Shown: piece by piece, positions 32,388 through 43,679 of the stretch
How the letters are laid out: every line of letters starts with the position of its first letter
How positions within the stretch are numbered: the stretch's first letter is position 1
Origin: Isoetes taiwanensis
Taxonomy: Eukaryota; Streptophyta; Lycopodiopsida; Isoetales; Isoetaceae
Direction: 5' to 3'
DNA: 64,000 nt
NCBI GenBank assembly: GCA_021234155.1
Contig: JAJEKV010000085.1
Coordinates: 248,001 to 312,000 of the forward strand
The notes under the pieces: model-generated
Told to the model about the DNA's origin: nothing
The model's database searches: none
What the model saw: the letters and a program-made list of their open reading frames with translations, nothing else
Translations under genes and position numbers: made by a program

Positions 32388-33205
32388 GGGTAGTGTATTA
32401 TTCCGAATACATGCATGTGCACAGTACATATTTTGCTGCAAATTTGTCCCACAATAGAAATAACCCTATAAAACTATACAACTCAAAACATTGCAGAATT
32501 AGGGCAACTCTACAACTTTTCCAGATTATGGCATGATACAATGGGCATGCTAAATAGACCATGGGTCAATTGGTGGGCATGTCACATATGCATGCTAGAC
32601 GTTCATCGATAATGAGTCATATTAAACCTACCACAAGGTGGTCTAGATGCAGATTAAGTATTGTTTGAGTTGCTTGGAACCAATAAATCGATCTAGAATG
32701 ACGATCCAAGATCCCACTCATTGTTTGGAACAAGGACCCTTTTACGCTATAACAACTTCATATCAAACCTAACAAACAACCATCGACCTAATATAGTCCT
32801 TAAATAACAAGATACTTGTATATATTATAATATAAATATGTATGGATTTCTTAAGTTGAATTGGCCTCCAAAAACAGGCCTGCATGTCTGCAAATTTGTT
32901 CTTGGGAAGCAAATTTTGAGCCAGGAATAGTTTGACGTTGTTGCCATATATATAGCAGGGAATAAGCTTTTATGTCAAATTTTTGAAGCATGGAAATTTT
33001 TTCGCCCCTAGTGGTAGATGCCAGCAGATAATAATATACACATAATATAAATATGTAGAGACTTCTTTAAGTTGAATTGGCATCCTACATATCGTGAAAA
33101 CCAAAATTGCAGGCTGAATTTTGAAAGGCCTCTCCAAATGAAATTGATTGTATATACAAGGGCAAAAATGTGTTGCCATTGGATTTGCGTACCTTGATGA
33201 CTGAA
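32388..33205. other. No recognisable gene
   Basis: Non-coding. 'ataaatatgtagrgattctttaagttgaattggc'-type wording occurs near 32830 and again near 33048 as a degenerate local duplication of about 80 bp. Confidence 0.45.
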
Positions 33206-33212
33206 GACATAC

Positions 33213-33667
33213 TTAGAACAGACTGAAACCAAATAGTTCACTGCAAAGAATAGATGCATCAACTGCAATGGCAATAGAAGTATGAGCTCCAAGAAAGCCT
33301 CTGATTTATATGTGGAACCCTCTTCTGCAGTGCCTCACTGCAAGAACCAACAAATGCAGTATAGCTACTCAAGGCAACCACAATTCCCAGTAGGAACATT
33401 GAAGTAAAGGCAATGCCAGCAATCCTTGAAGGTAATGCTAATGCTGGAAGAATTACAAGCAGGGCATCTAGCTGCAATCCATGAACAATTCCTGTAGCAA
33501 AAGTTGCAAGTCCAAGTTTATTCTTTTTCCCCATATTATCATCATCAGCCCGGAGAATACTTGTCTGTTGACAAGGACCAACTGCTAAACAAGGCATTGC
33601 AGCCCCTTGAGCCTCCTTAATTCCCATTGCGCCAATGGCAAGCAATGTCATCCTACAACTCTTGCTG
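33213..33667 (-). pseudogene. Plastid high-affinity nickel-transport family protein, last exon relic
   Basis: The minus-strand reading shows 'LAIGAMGIKEA', then 'KKNKLGLATFATGIVHGLQLDALLVILPALALPSRIAG' and 'GSCSEALQKRVPHINQRLSW', which I recognise as the C-terminal part of the plant chloroplast-targeted high-affinity nickel-transport (urease-accessory-like) membrane family. A frameshift near 33275 moves the end ('ELFGFSLF' then TAA at 33213-33215) into another frame. Upstream coding exons are not visible: a SINE (about 33700-33905) and then a LINE (from 33969) occupy that side. A likely splice acceptor lies near 33668. It is either a relic or, if the shift is a sequencing error, the last exon of a gene whose other exons lie far upstream. 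Confidence 0.7.
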
Positions 33668-33699
33668 CTCATGTGCGAAATAGGTCTATATGTAAGCTG

Positions 33700-33905
33700 T
33701 CCTTCAACAAAAAAAATTGCAAACCAACACCATGTGGCACGATCTTGGCCCTCCATGTTCTCCCTCCAGGTTAGTGGAGGTTTTTGAAAACTCCCCTGTT
33801 GTGTGGGGGATTTGAACCCTGATCCATGCCTCCCCACCCCTCCCCCCTTTCCTTCTCCCCCCCCCCCCCCCCCCCCCAAAAAAAACCTACCACCAGGCCA
33901 AGCAT
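33700..33905 (-). mobile_element. tRNA-derived SINE
   Basis: On the minus strand an A-box-like TGGCCTGGTGGTAGG (plus 33886-33900) is followed by a B box GGTTCAAATCC (plus 33808-33818), the internal RNA polymerase III promoter of tRNA-derived SINEs. It ends in a short T run near 33709-33716, as in Au-type plant SINEs. A poly(C) tract of about 21 bases (33857-33877) lies between the boxes and spaces them unusually far apart. No clear target duplication. Confidence 0.6.
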
Positions 33906-34770
33906 TGATTTGTTGAAATAATTGAAAGTTTACATGTAGTTGAGGGTGAAGCCTGATCAATTCAAGAATGTAGGAAGATAAAGGCGAGAAGATGGATGCG
34001 CCTAAAATCTTGCTTCTTTTGTCTTTTCCCCCTTTTTCTGTTTTGAACCTTTTCTTGACAAAATTTTGACCCCTTTCATCGATCTGATCCCATTTTGCAC
34101 GAGAATTCAGGAGGAAATACTAGCTGTCCCTGTAGAGGGTCAGCAAATTCGAATTCTCCTCTATCTCAGCTTTCTATGGACACTAAAATCTTTGCAATTG
34201 TCAAACAGGGTGCAAGATTTACTTGTGGTTTATTTGTGGCTCTCCATCTGAATTATGGAACTCTATAGTTATAAATCAGTGGGAATTGGAAGCAAACAAA
34301 TTTCGGAAACAGGTATTTTTAGAGTCAATTGTGAGTGAACAGAAGAAAAGATCACAATCAAAGTCTATTCCGAACAGTAAGCTGCTCAATTCTCTGCTTT
34401 AATCGCTTTCTATGGCAAATTTCTGGTATTTCGATCCCTCTAATTGTTAGTTAACTTATCTGCTCTCCATTCTTCCCATCTATAACCGTTTTTTAGCTCT
34501 CTCTCCTTAAGTATCAGCTTTTCTGCTTTCCTTGTTGTTTTCCCCTGCAATTTTTCAATCTTTAATGGCTTCGGCTGAAAATTCAAAAACAAGAAAAATA
34601 CATCTCGGCAAAACCCTAAACATTAGTCCCATTTCATTTTTGCACCAATTCATGCTCCTGCCTTCCAGTGATCGAGCCGACTACTATCCCAGTTAAGTAA
34701 ATTCCATAATCAACCCTCTTCCTTCATAAAATTTGGAGATTTCTCTAATCTTGATTTGCATCAAAAAGGG

Positions 34771-37219
34771 ATGTATCATCTTGATCGATCCAATCCAATT
34801 TGGGATGATTTATCCAAAGATCCAGGTTACAATGGTGTCCCAGTTCTTGATGCAAATGGAGTACCTATCCAGAATGGACCCCAAAGGCCAACTGAAGAAT
34901 TTTTTTCAGATCAAGATCTCGCCAACAATCTGAAAGCTCTGACCCCGCCCTCAGACCACTTGTTCAAATGTATTAAGCTTCACTCCACTGTTATTGCCTC
35001 AAGAATTCAATCTCTGCAATATACTACTGTTTTAGTTAGGGTTGATAAAGTCGGGTTAAAAATTGAGAGGATGTGGGATCAGCTACTTAAACTCCACAAA
35101 GGAATTATTATAAACTCAATTTTCTGGCTAAATTTTCCACACATTATGATTGAATGTGGAACCTCCAGAACTGCCAATTTTCTTCTTAAAACTGGTCGAG
35201 TCACCTGTGACATCTATCAGCTCCATTTCCTTAAATGGTGTCCCAATCTCTCACTTCCTGACTTTGAAAAATTATGCATTGCTTATGTTCCAATGAATGA
35301 CCTCAGCCCAATTTACTGGCATGAGGAATGCTTCTCAAAAATCTTCAATACTATTGGAACATACATTGCAACCGAGTTTTCTCCACACCCAACCGAGTTT
35401 TTTCCAAGCCAATCCCAACCTCTCTTCCTTTCATTGACTATTTTGGATCCAAAGCTACTATGCAATTAAGATGAGTTGGTCTACCAAATTTTTGCCATAA
35501 ATGCAACTCTAGGCATTTCTCCTGCACACACTACTCGAGCTCTCTAGCAATGGCTGAACTTTTAAATATGGGAAGGAAGGAACTTAATTCAGTTGATTCT
35601 TAATTAAAGGTTTCAAGTCAGCAAGCCAAATATATTGAACATAAAGAGAAGCTGAACATGGGGAAAAAGGACCTCTGGAATAATAATGGCAGTTACAGAA
35701 GAATTCAGAAGAAAAAGAAAATGGCTCAAGAGAAAATGGTAGCAAACACTGGTCCATCTCAACTGCAGAGCCAATTTTCTGGATATTCATCCCTGGTTCA
35801 GCCTGTTATCAAAATAAATGTTCTGAATAAGGGCAACATGGCTGCATCCAACAAAAATACAGCAACTAAAGAGAATATCCAATTGCAAGGTGACAACTAA
35901 GCAGCCAGATCAAATCAAGACAGAATACTCTCAAAAGGAAACGCACCAGTGATTCACAATACTATTGATTTGCACAATGCATTGAATTCTATTTTGGAAT
36001 CTAGCAAAATCAGTCTTTTGAACAACTTGACAGAAAAGCAGTATAACAAAGGAATTGTTATACATACAGATTCTAGACCACCTTCAAAAGATAAAGCAGT
36101 CTGGAAAATTTGAATCCAGTGACAAATACAAAGCAAAAGTCATTGGGAATGAGGTTCCATTAACTAAAGATATGGAAAGTACAGAGCAAAACATGGACTG
36201 TGATATGCAACTTGCCTCAAAATTGTGTATGTCTTCTGAAGTTCCTACTTCACCAGCTAAAGATCAACCTTCATCAGCACATCAAGACATTATTAGCAGC
36301 TCGTCCAAAGACAGCACAGCAAAGGTTATCTGTTCTAATAGCTTTAACATTCTAACTGATTTATCTGAGGATTTTTGTGCAGACACATTGGAGCCAATTA
36401 CCTTTGTCCCATCCTCCATGAACCCTCCTGTTTCAACCACTCATGGCCCTGATCTTATTTATTGGCCTTTCTCCTAATACAAATACCCAGACAATACCTG
36501 CAGATAAATATGGTGGCCTCTCCCCAGTCATTGCAGATCAGATTGCAGAACTTCAACAAGATCTGAATTTAAAACATATAGTCATTAATGATTCTCAAGA
36601 TAGTCTTCAAGGGAACATGCATTTTAGAATCTCAAGAAACCTAGAAAAAGAGAATGATGACAACAATAAGGGGATTGACAATTGCACAGATGCAGATATG
36701 GTCCCAGTTTGTGAAGCAGAAGGCAAAAGTCCAGGCCATTTGAAAATAGACAGAAATAGCCACAATGCAGAATTGGTTAGCAATACAGGTATTCAGGTTA
36801 ACATGGCTCCACAGGCACACGATATGCAAGCTCAAGACGATCACAAAATGATTGCAAATATTGAAGGCATGGAGCAACTCATTCCCAGGCAAGTTCAAAA
36901 ATCTCCAAGCCTAGATAATTTGACTTCTAATTCTTTATTAAATAATGGCTACTGCAATTCTAAATTTTGAGAATCTTCACACTCCTTAGCAGCATTTAAT
37001 AATGAAAAAGAAAACTCTGATCCTAATGCCTTTACTGAAACCAATTGGAAAGATGATTCCTATCTACAAAAGTCTTCTGACATAAATGCTGATAAATTCA
37101 ACAACTCTCAGTCAGGGAATTCTAGAAAAGGGAAAAAGCCAAAATCTAAGAAAGGGCAAGCTTCATCTGAAACTCCTGCAGCCAATACCATACAAAAGAA
37201 AAAATTGAGGAACTATTAA
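34771..37219 (+). pseudogene. LINE ORF1 (RNA-binding protein), broken
   Basis: The N-terminal part (34771-35469) resembles the DUF4283-type domain that opens plant LINE ORF1 proteins ('FLLKTGRVTCDIYQLHFLKW', 'LCIAYVPMNDLSPIYWHEE'). The middle is low-complexity, Ser/Lys/Asn-rich (35660-37200). Stops at 35469, 35900, 36477 and 36970 break it. No CCHC knuckle was seen, unlike many plant ORF1 proteins. The product normally coats LINE RNA. Confidence 0.7.
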
Positions 37220-37252
37220 GTCTATCTAGCCTTAAAATTTAGCTCCATTTCT

Positions 37253-40200
37253 ATGAAGATATTATCTTGGAATTTAAGGGGCATTAAAGGTCCTCTTAAA
37301 AGAAGACGAGCTATTGCCCAAATCAGACATTACAATGCTGATATTATCACGCTCCAAGAATTGATGTTACCTCAATTTGAATGTTCTAATTTGGCAGATT
37401 GGATTTCCCCAGGCAGTGCTTCCATCTGGATTGAAGCTACAGGATCTTCAGATGGATTATGTATCATTTGAAAAAATCTTAAGCATGAATCTTTATTCAA
37501 TAGCCCTTGTAAATCCTGGCAGGCTATCACATTTTCCTCTGATGAGAATAAATTTGGCATTATAAACATTTATGCTTCAACTGATTCAAGAGATAGAGAA
37601 ACTCTTTGGTCAAATATAGACAGTTGGCTTCTAGATCATGACATTTCAACTTGGATCTTGGGAGGAGATTTTAACAATACTCCTACTTGGGACCTCAAAA
37701 TGGGTAAACATCTAAATTTGTCTTGCAGAGAAAAGATTTCCTGGAATAATCTTGTTGATAACCATCTTTTGCACCATATTCCATCCTCTACTGCAAAATA
37801 CACCTGGAGTAACAAGCAAGATGGTAACAAAAGAGTTTTTTGTGCCCTTGATAGATTCTACATCACAAATTTGACCAATGACTTCTGGGATAATTGTCTG
37901 GTAACTAGTGATGAATGCACTTCGATCTCTGACCACCAACCTCAGTTCTTAACTATTAAGCAGGGTAACATTCCTTTTAAATTCAATTGCTCTTTGCTAA
38001 AATCTGAGGCTTTCTGTGCTGAGTTTAAATCCTTTTACTCCAATCTCCCGAGAGTTAGCTTGAACAATTCCACCTCTATGAAGGAATTCTATTCCAATAT
38101 CAAAGCTTCCAAAGGTTGAATAAAAAATTGGGCCAAAAACTATCATGCTCAGAGAAATGTCGAGAAAAATAGATACTTGCAAGATATTAAACATGTAAGA
38201 ATGCAGCTCCAGAATGATCCTCTAAATCTCAAGCTTCCTTTATTGGAAGGCAATTTGGAGAATTCAATCAAAATGATAGAAGAAATTGAAGCCAAGGATG
38301 CTGCTATTTGCTGTAAACTGAAATATCATGCTAATATAGATAAGGGCAACTCTAAATTATTTTTCAGGGTAGCCAAGAACAAGCTATTCAAATCCAATAT
38401 TTCAAAAGTTCATTCTGATAACAATACTCTTTTAGACAGCCACTCTGATATCTCGAACTTCTTTAACAGTAAGTATTCTGATCTATTTTCTCAACATCCT
38501 TATGACTCAAGCACTATTAGCAAGGCCCATGTGTTTTTTGAAATGGTTCAGAATATTCTCCAAACTCAGGTTCCTACAGAGAATGATTACATGAATGACA
38601 ACTTATCTAATCCACCTAGTCTTGAGGAGATTTATAAAACCCTCTCTTCTCTAGCTAAAGGGAAAAGCCCTGGTCCTGATGGTTTCCCTACTGATTTCTA
38701 TCTTCACTTTTGGGATATTTTACAATGTGATTTCTCTAGAATGATCCATGGCTTCTGGCTATCTAATCACCTTCATCCTGCAATCTCTGCTGGACTTATT
38801 TCTTTGATTCCTAAAAAGGAGGACCCTATGGCTTTCTTGGATTGGAGACCAATTTCATTGACCAACATATCATATAAGGTATGTGCCAAAATTATTGCCA
38901 ATAGGGTAAAAGGCCATCTCCAGAATATTATTAGTCCTTCTCAATCTGCATTTCTCCCCAACAGGTATATTCTAGATAATTACATTGCTGCTATTGAGGG
39001 GCTTCACTGGAACGAGCATACTTGCGAAAATTGTGTTCTCTTGAAATTGGATTTCTCCAAACTTTTGATACAGGTCACTGGAATTTTATAAACTTTGCCC
39101 TTCATAAGCTTGGTTTCTCTGAAAAGATTATCAAATTGATTCATGGTCTGAACTCTAGATCTCAGCCCTCTGTGTTGATTAATGGCTCATCAGGTGCATT
39201 TTTCCCTCTGGCCAGAGGGGTAAGACAAGGTTGCCCCTGGCCCCATACATTTTTATTGCTGTCACTGAGATTCTTACTTGAGTTATTAATCACCAGCAAA
39301 GTTTAGTTAATATTAAGGGTCTGATCTTGCCTGACAATTCATCCAACATGAATATCCTGCAATATGCTGATGATTCTTTTAGTTTTCTTAAAAATGATGC
39401 TTCAAATATCACTGCTTATTTAGATATCATCAATGCTTTTAGTGCAGCCTCTGGTATTTCTCTAAACCTCAATAAATGTAGTATTATTCGGGAGACAGAT
39501 CAACAAGATATTTGTGGAATTAGTTGCATAAATTCCTCCCAAGCTACCAAGCTTTTGGGGTTACCTCTGTCTTTAGACAGTAATATTAAGGGTTTGTGGA
39601 ATCCTATCATCTCCAATATAAAAAGGAAACTGAACTATTATGGTAACTGTTTATCCCTGGCAGGTAGGACCATCATTGCTAATAATGTTATTGCAAGCTC
39701 TCACATATACTTCTCATCTGCTCTGCTTGCTCCCAAATCTATCTATCTTCAGGTTGAGAAAATTGTCAGGAACTTCATATGGGGCAAAAAACATCTTATC
39801 AATTGGAATTACTTAACTAAGCCCAAATCAAAGGGTGGCATTGGATGCAAAAATCTTTTCCTGCAGGGCTCAGCTTTAGTTGGCAAATATATTTGGAAAG
39901 CTCTTTTCCAAAAAAATAATCCAGCCACTGTATTCATCAGATATTGGTTGGAAAAATGCAAATTTAAAGGCCATCCCTCCATCGAGCATATTTTGCCTTC
40001 TTCTTAATCCAGCCTGCTCCTAACATCTCACCAAGTATGAGAAACATGATTATTGCATGGAATAAAATCTCAGTCTGCTATGAACATCAGGGGCTCACTA
40101 ATTTTCATAATCATACTTCAATATTCTGGAATTCTACCCTCTCTAATTCTAGAAACATTCCCCTAGCATTCAAGCATCCTAGGATTTACAGGAAATGGAA

Positions 40201-41090
40201 AAATGCTGGAATAAATACCATTGGGGATCTCCAAGGGGATAATAGATGGATCACATGGACAGCTCTCAAGAGGAAATTGAATGGTACTCTTTCTGATAAG
40301 AAGCTTTACAACTACATAAAAGCCTTTTTATCAAATTCTGGTTTTAGATCTAACGCTTCTGTAATTGACTGGATCTGCAAAGGCAAACCAAAATATAAGG
40401 TCTCTTATGTCTATAGCCTGCTAGCAAACAATGATAAGCGTTTAAAAGCTAAGCATTACTGGAATATCAAGATGAGTTGGATACAACACTCTGCAAAAAT
40501 ATTTGGCTTTCACTCTGCACCTCTAAGATTTCTTACTTCATTTGGTTAATGGCAAATAAAAGCCTTCCTAATTTGGAATCTGCTGCCAAACTCTATGACC
40601 CTAGCAGAATCAATAATGGCCTTGATCCTATATCCTCGAATTGTATTTTATGTCAAGATTCAGCTGAGTCAATGATTCATATATTTCACTGTAGGAAGCT
40701 AAATGATTTATGGAATTGGTGTGAGGAAAAATTCAAAGTAAAAAGAGCTAATTCCTTCATTGACTATTTCTTAAGCAATGATGCTTTCTATAACACTGTT
40801 CTTTTCATTACTTTATGGAATATTTGGAAACACAGGAATAGATGCTTGTATGGGAAACACTCGATTTTCATTTATTGGATTAAAATAAACATTGTCCATG
40901 AATTGCAAAACACTGCTACTGTTCAAAGAGGGCAGAATGACTCCTTAAGCGACAAATGGAATAGCATTGGGAGTTTTTATGGAAAGTTTAATTTATTTAA
41001 ATTGCACTGTTCAAATACTAACAGCAGCCTTTATTATGATTCTGCTAGAATATCTGGAGTTTTGCAAGAGGGATCTGGACATCAGTTTTG
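37253..41090 (+). pseudogene. LINE ORF2: endonuclease, reverse transcriptase, zf-RVT
   Basis: From the ATG at 37253 the apurinic-type endonuclease reads 'ILSWNLRGI', 'ITLQE', 'GGDFNN' and 'SDHQP' (to about 37940), covering its catalytic residues. RT follows: 'KGKSPGPDGFPTDF' (38655-38700), 'LIPKKEDP..DWRPISLTN', 'LKLDFSK' with the first Asp, 'RGVRQGCP', and 'LQYADD' (39357-39374) with both catalytic Asp residues. A Cys/His zf-RVT block 'CILCQDSAESMIHIFHC' lies near 40650-40695. Breaks include a TGA near 37469, a TGA near 38117, a frameshift near 39055, and further shifts at about 39300, 40005 and 40480. Confidence 0.88.
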
Positions 41091-41870
41091 ATCATAAAGA
41101 AGCTGTCAGATATAAGGGTCAGATAAATACTCAGGTTAATGCTTATGAGGATTATTACTGGAAATCCAAAATTCATGACATAATATTCCCAAGGCTTGAG
41201 AACTTCCCTGTATCTGAAATTCAATGGGCATATGAGTTTTGCAAAAGCACTTACCAAATGTATACCTTAATTTGGTTCCTGGAAATCACCAGCATGCAGA
41301 TGACAGAGAAACAATTCTCATTCTACAGGGAATGCTACTATTACCACAGAGGAAAGGCAGATGCATATGGAAATCTGTTGATCTTAATGGTTACATCTTG
41401 TGTTCTGATCTGCTGGAATGCATGGACTGGGGAAGGCACACCAATTTTATCTTGCAGCCGATCTTCTCTGACCACTTTCCATTCCTTGATCCATAGTTAT
41501 TATTTCCACATCTAATCTGCTATTGCATTGTCATATTTCATTTCCTACTTTTCAGGTAATTGGCGACCCTGTGCTGTCACAAGGATTTTGAAATATCTCA
41601 GTTTATCAAGAAATAGGACTTCAAAACTTATCTTATAAAGGCATAAGGCAGTACTTATCAGTACAATTTTGTTTTTTAAGATGCATATCACTCTACTTCA
41701 GTACTATATGGATATGCATTGGAATATCTATATGTTATATTTTCTGAACTGCTCACTATCTATTCTGGTATATTGATCCATTTACTTGGTCAAATACTTG
41801 AATAACATGTACTTTTCAATCTATAATTAATGGAAAAAATCTCATTCCCTCAAAAAAAAAAAAAAAAAAA

Positions 41871-42500
41871 TTCAAGAACGTTCCAGGTTGTTCTAGAACG
41901 TTCTAGATAGCTCTAGAATCTTCTACAATGTTCTGGAAAGATCTTAAGTGGTCATGGGTAAACACCTTAGTCTAAAAATAGAAAGTATTTTTGAAACTTT
42001 ATAAAGAGTCAAAATAAAATGTTCTGGAATGTTCCAGATCCTCAGAGTAAGCATCTTAGTCTAAAAATAAAAAGTCTTTTGGAACTTCTCAAACAATCAA
42101 AATAGAATATTTTGGAATGTTCCAGATACTCATGGGTAAGTAGCTCAGTCTAAAAATAGGAAGTTTTTTTGAAGCTTTGAAAAAACTAAAAATAGAAGGT
42201 TCTAGATAGTCCTAGAAAGTTCTAGCATATTCTAGATGCTGGGCATCTCAATCTAAAAATATAAATTTTTTTTTTTTTTTGAAAAAATGCAAAGAGCCAA
42301 AGTAGAATGTTCTAAATGCTCAGATGCTCACGAGCAAGGAGTTTAGTAAGAAAAATAGGAAGTTTTTCAAATTTTACAAATAACCAAAGTAGATTATTCT
42401 GGGATGTCCTAAAATGTTCTAAGCACTCATGGATAGGCATCTTAGTCTAAATTTTAGAAAGTTTTGATACTTTCCAAGCTCAGTCCAAGAATAGACAATT
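41871..42500. repeat. Degenerate ~90-115 bp tandem repeat rich in HSE-like words
   Basis: Five or six diverged units share 'catgggtaagcatcttagtctaaaaatagraagttttt' followed by 'aaaatagaatgttctggaatgttccaga'. Within and before them are repeated TTCnnGAA/GAAnnTTC words; TTCAAGAACGTTC (41871-41883) and TTCTAGAACGTTCTAGA (41891-41907) match the heat-shock element pattern of alternating nGAAn units. No gene is adjacent on the left except the LINE. A satellite-like origin is most likely. Confidence 0.65.
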
Positions 42501-42604
42501 TTCAAAATCAGCAATTGGAAATGGTAGTTGGTGTAAGCTCCTCATGGGTGATACTTTAGAACCCTTTTCTGTATAGCAACAACAGTTGCAAGTAATATCT
42601 CTCC

Positions 42605-42710
42605 ATGTCCTTTGGGCTCACATTGTGCATCCTTGAAATCAGCTTACATTTGCTATGTCCTTTGGGCTTACATTGTACATCCTTGAAATCGGCTTATACT
42701 CATATATAAG
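42605..42710 (+). repeat. Two-copy local repeat, about 52 bp
   Basis: 'tgtcctttgggctyacattgtrcatccttgaaatcrgcttayaytt' occurs at about 42607 and 42656. Confidence 0.75.
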
Positions 42711-42889
42711 GACCAACTAGTTTCTCCATTTCTGTTGAAGATGCATATGCCATTGGCATGGTATGCACCCAACAAAATTGTATGCTTTTGATAAGTTAGA
42801 TATGTCAGCGTCCTTTTCATTTAGAATTGACTTGGCTTACCTTATATATATCCCATTTTATGTTGTAGAAGCAGTCAGTAAGTCTATTG

Positions 42890-43662
42890 CTTGAATCTTC
42901 GCAATCACCTTGTTATACCCCAGGAAGATGATACCATACCTAGGCCCACACAGTCATCTCCGAAGGATTATTTGCCCGCTGAGCAGGCAGAGGTTCCACG
43001 CTCGGAGCCTGGTAGGGCCACAGAGCACACGTCCGCCCTGAGCCTACGCATTGTAGGTGAAGAGGCGAGTAACACTCCTGCTATAGCTGAGGCAGGCCAG
43101 TTTTTCACTCAGGTGATGCACATACAGGCAGAGGGCATCCTTTCGGCACATCGAGTTGGAGCAGCACGACCAGACTGCCCCCGACACCTGCTAGTCCGTT
43201 TTCGGGATGGCTTGTCCAGACTGCACATCCTACGGCATGGCAATCACTTGAAAGGAACTGCCTTCTCCGTCCAGGAAGACCTCACCCCCGCACAGCTCTG
43301 CAGACGGAAGGAAGAATTATGTCGGGTCCGCAAGGCTCGCCTACATCGGAAGTGGGCCGTATATAGAGGAGGCCAGGCTATCATCCGAGATCACTGGCCA
43401 CTTGACCCATGGACAGTTTTTGTATAGCCCTCTACTTCCTGGTTTCGTTTTGGTTTTCGTTTGATTAACATTTCATTGGCTTTGTTATTATTTGATATGG
43501 GGCATAGCCCCTGAGTCTTGCTTGGGCTTATGCCAGCTTGTTTTGTTCTCGGTATTGAGACTTGTTAGGGGGCACTGGCCCCGAGTTCTGTTAGGGCTCA
43601 TGCCCTCCCATAACCCGATTGGGTTCTCGTGGACGTTAAAAACTCTTATCTTATCTTATCTT
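42890..43662 (+). mobile_element. ORF1-only LINE (half-LINE) with (CTTAT)n tail
   Basis: An open frame (about 42891-43427) ends in a domain resembling the C-terminal half of L1 ORF1 proteins: 'ILSAHRVG..RPDCPRHLLVRF' and 'LKGTAFSVQEDLTPAQLCRRKEEL'. It passes directly, after 200 bp, into the family 3' terminus 'GGACGTTAAAA' (43631-43641) and about four CTTAT units (43644-43662). There is no endonuclease or RT between them. The frame lacks an ATG at its start, so the 5' end is truncated or upstream. It resembles the mammalian HAL1 arrangement: ORF1 plus the 3' end, mobilised by another copy. Confidence 0.65.
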
Positions 43663-43679
43663 GTAATTTTTGACCTGCA

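Larger units (their letters stand above)
33969..41870 (+). mobile_element. Full-length L1-type LINE (about 7.9 kb)
   Basis: It ends in a 19-base A-run (41852-41870). The bases after it, TTCAAGAA (41871-41878), recur at 33961-33968 directly before the proposed start (10 bp if the shared leading AA is counted), giving a target duplication. It contains a ~780-bp 5' leader, ORF1 and ORF2 in the usual plant LINE order. Both ORFs carry a handful of stops and frameshifts, so the copy is probably inactive but fairly young. Confidence 0.85.

Noticed and set aside
33808-33900. tRNA gene suggested by a T-arm-like sequence
   Set aside because: No acceptor stem or cloverleaf can be formed and the box spacing is too wide; a tRNA-derived SINE explains it better.
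33700-33960. Glycine-rich N-terminal extension of the nickel-transporter frame
   Set aside because: The Gly run is the antisense of the poly(C) tract inside a SINE; it is an intron or insertion, not part of the protein.
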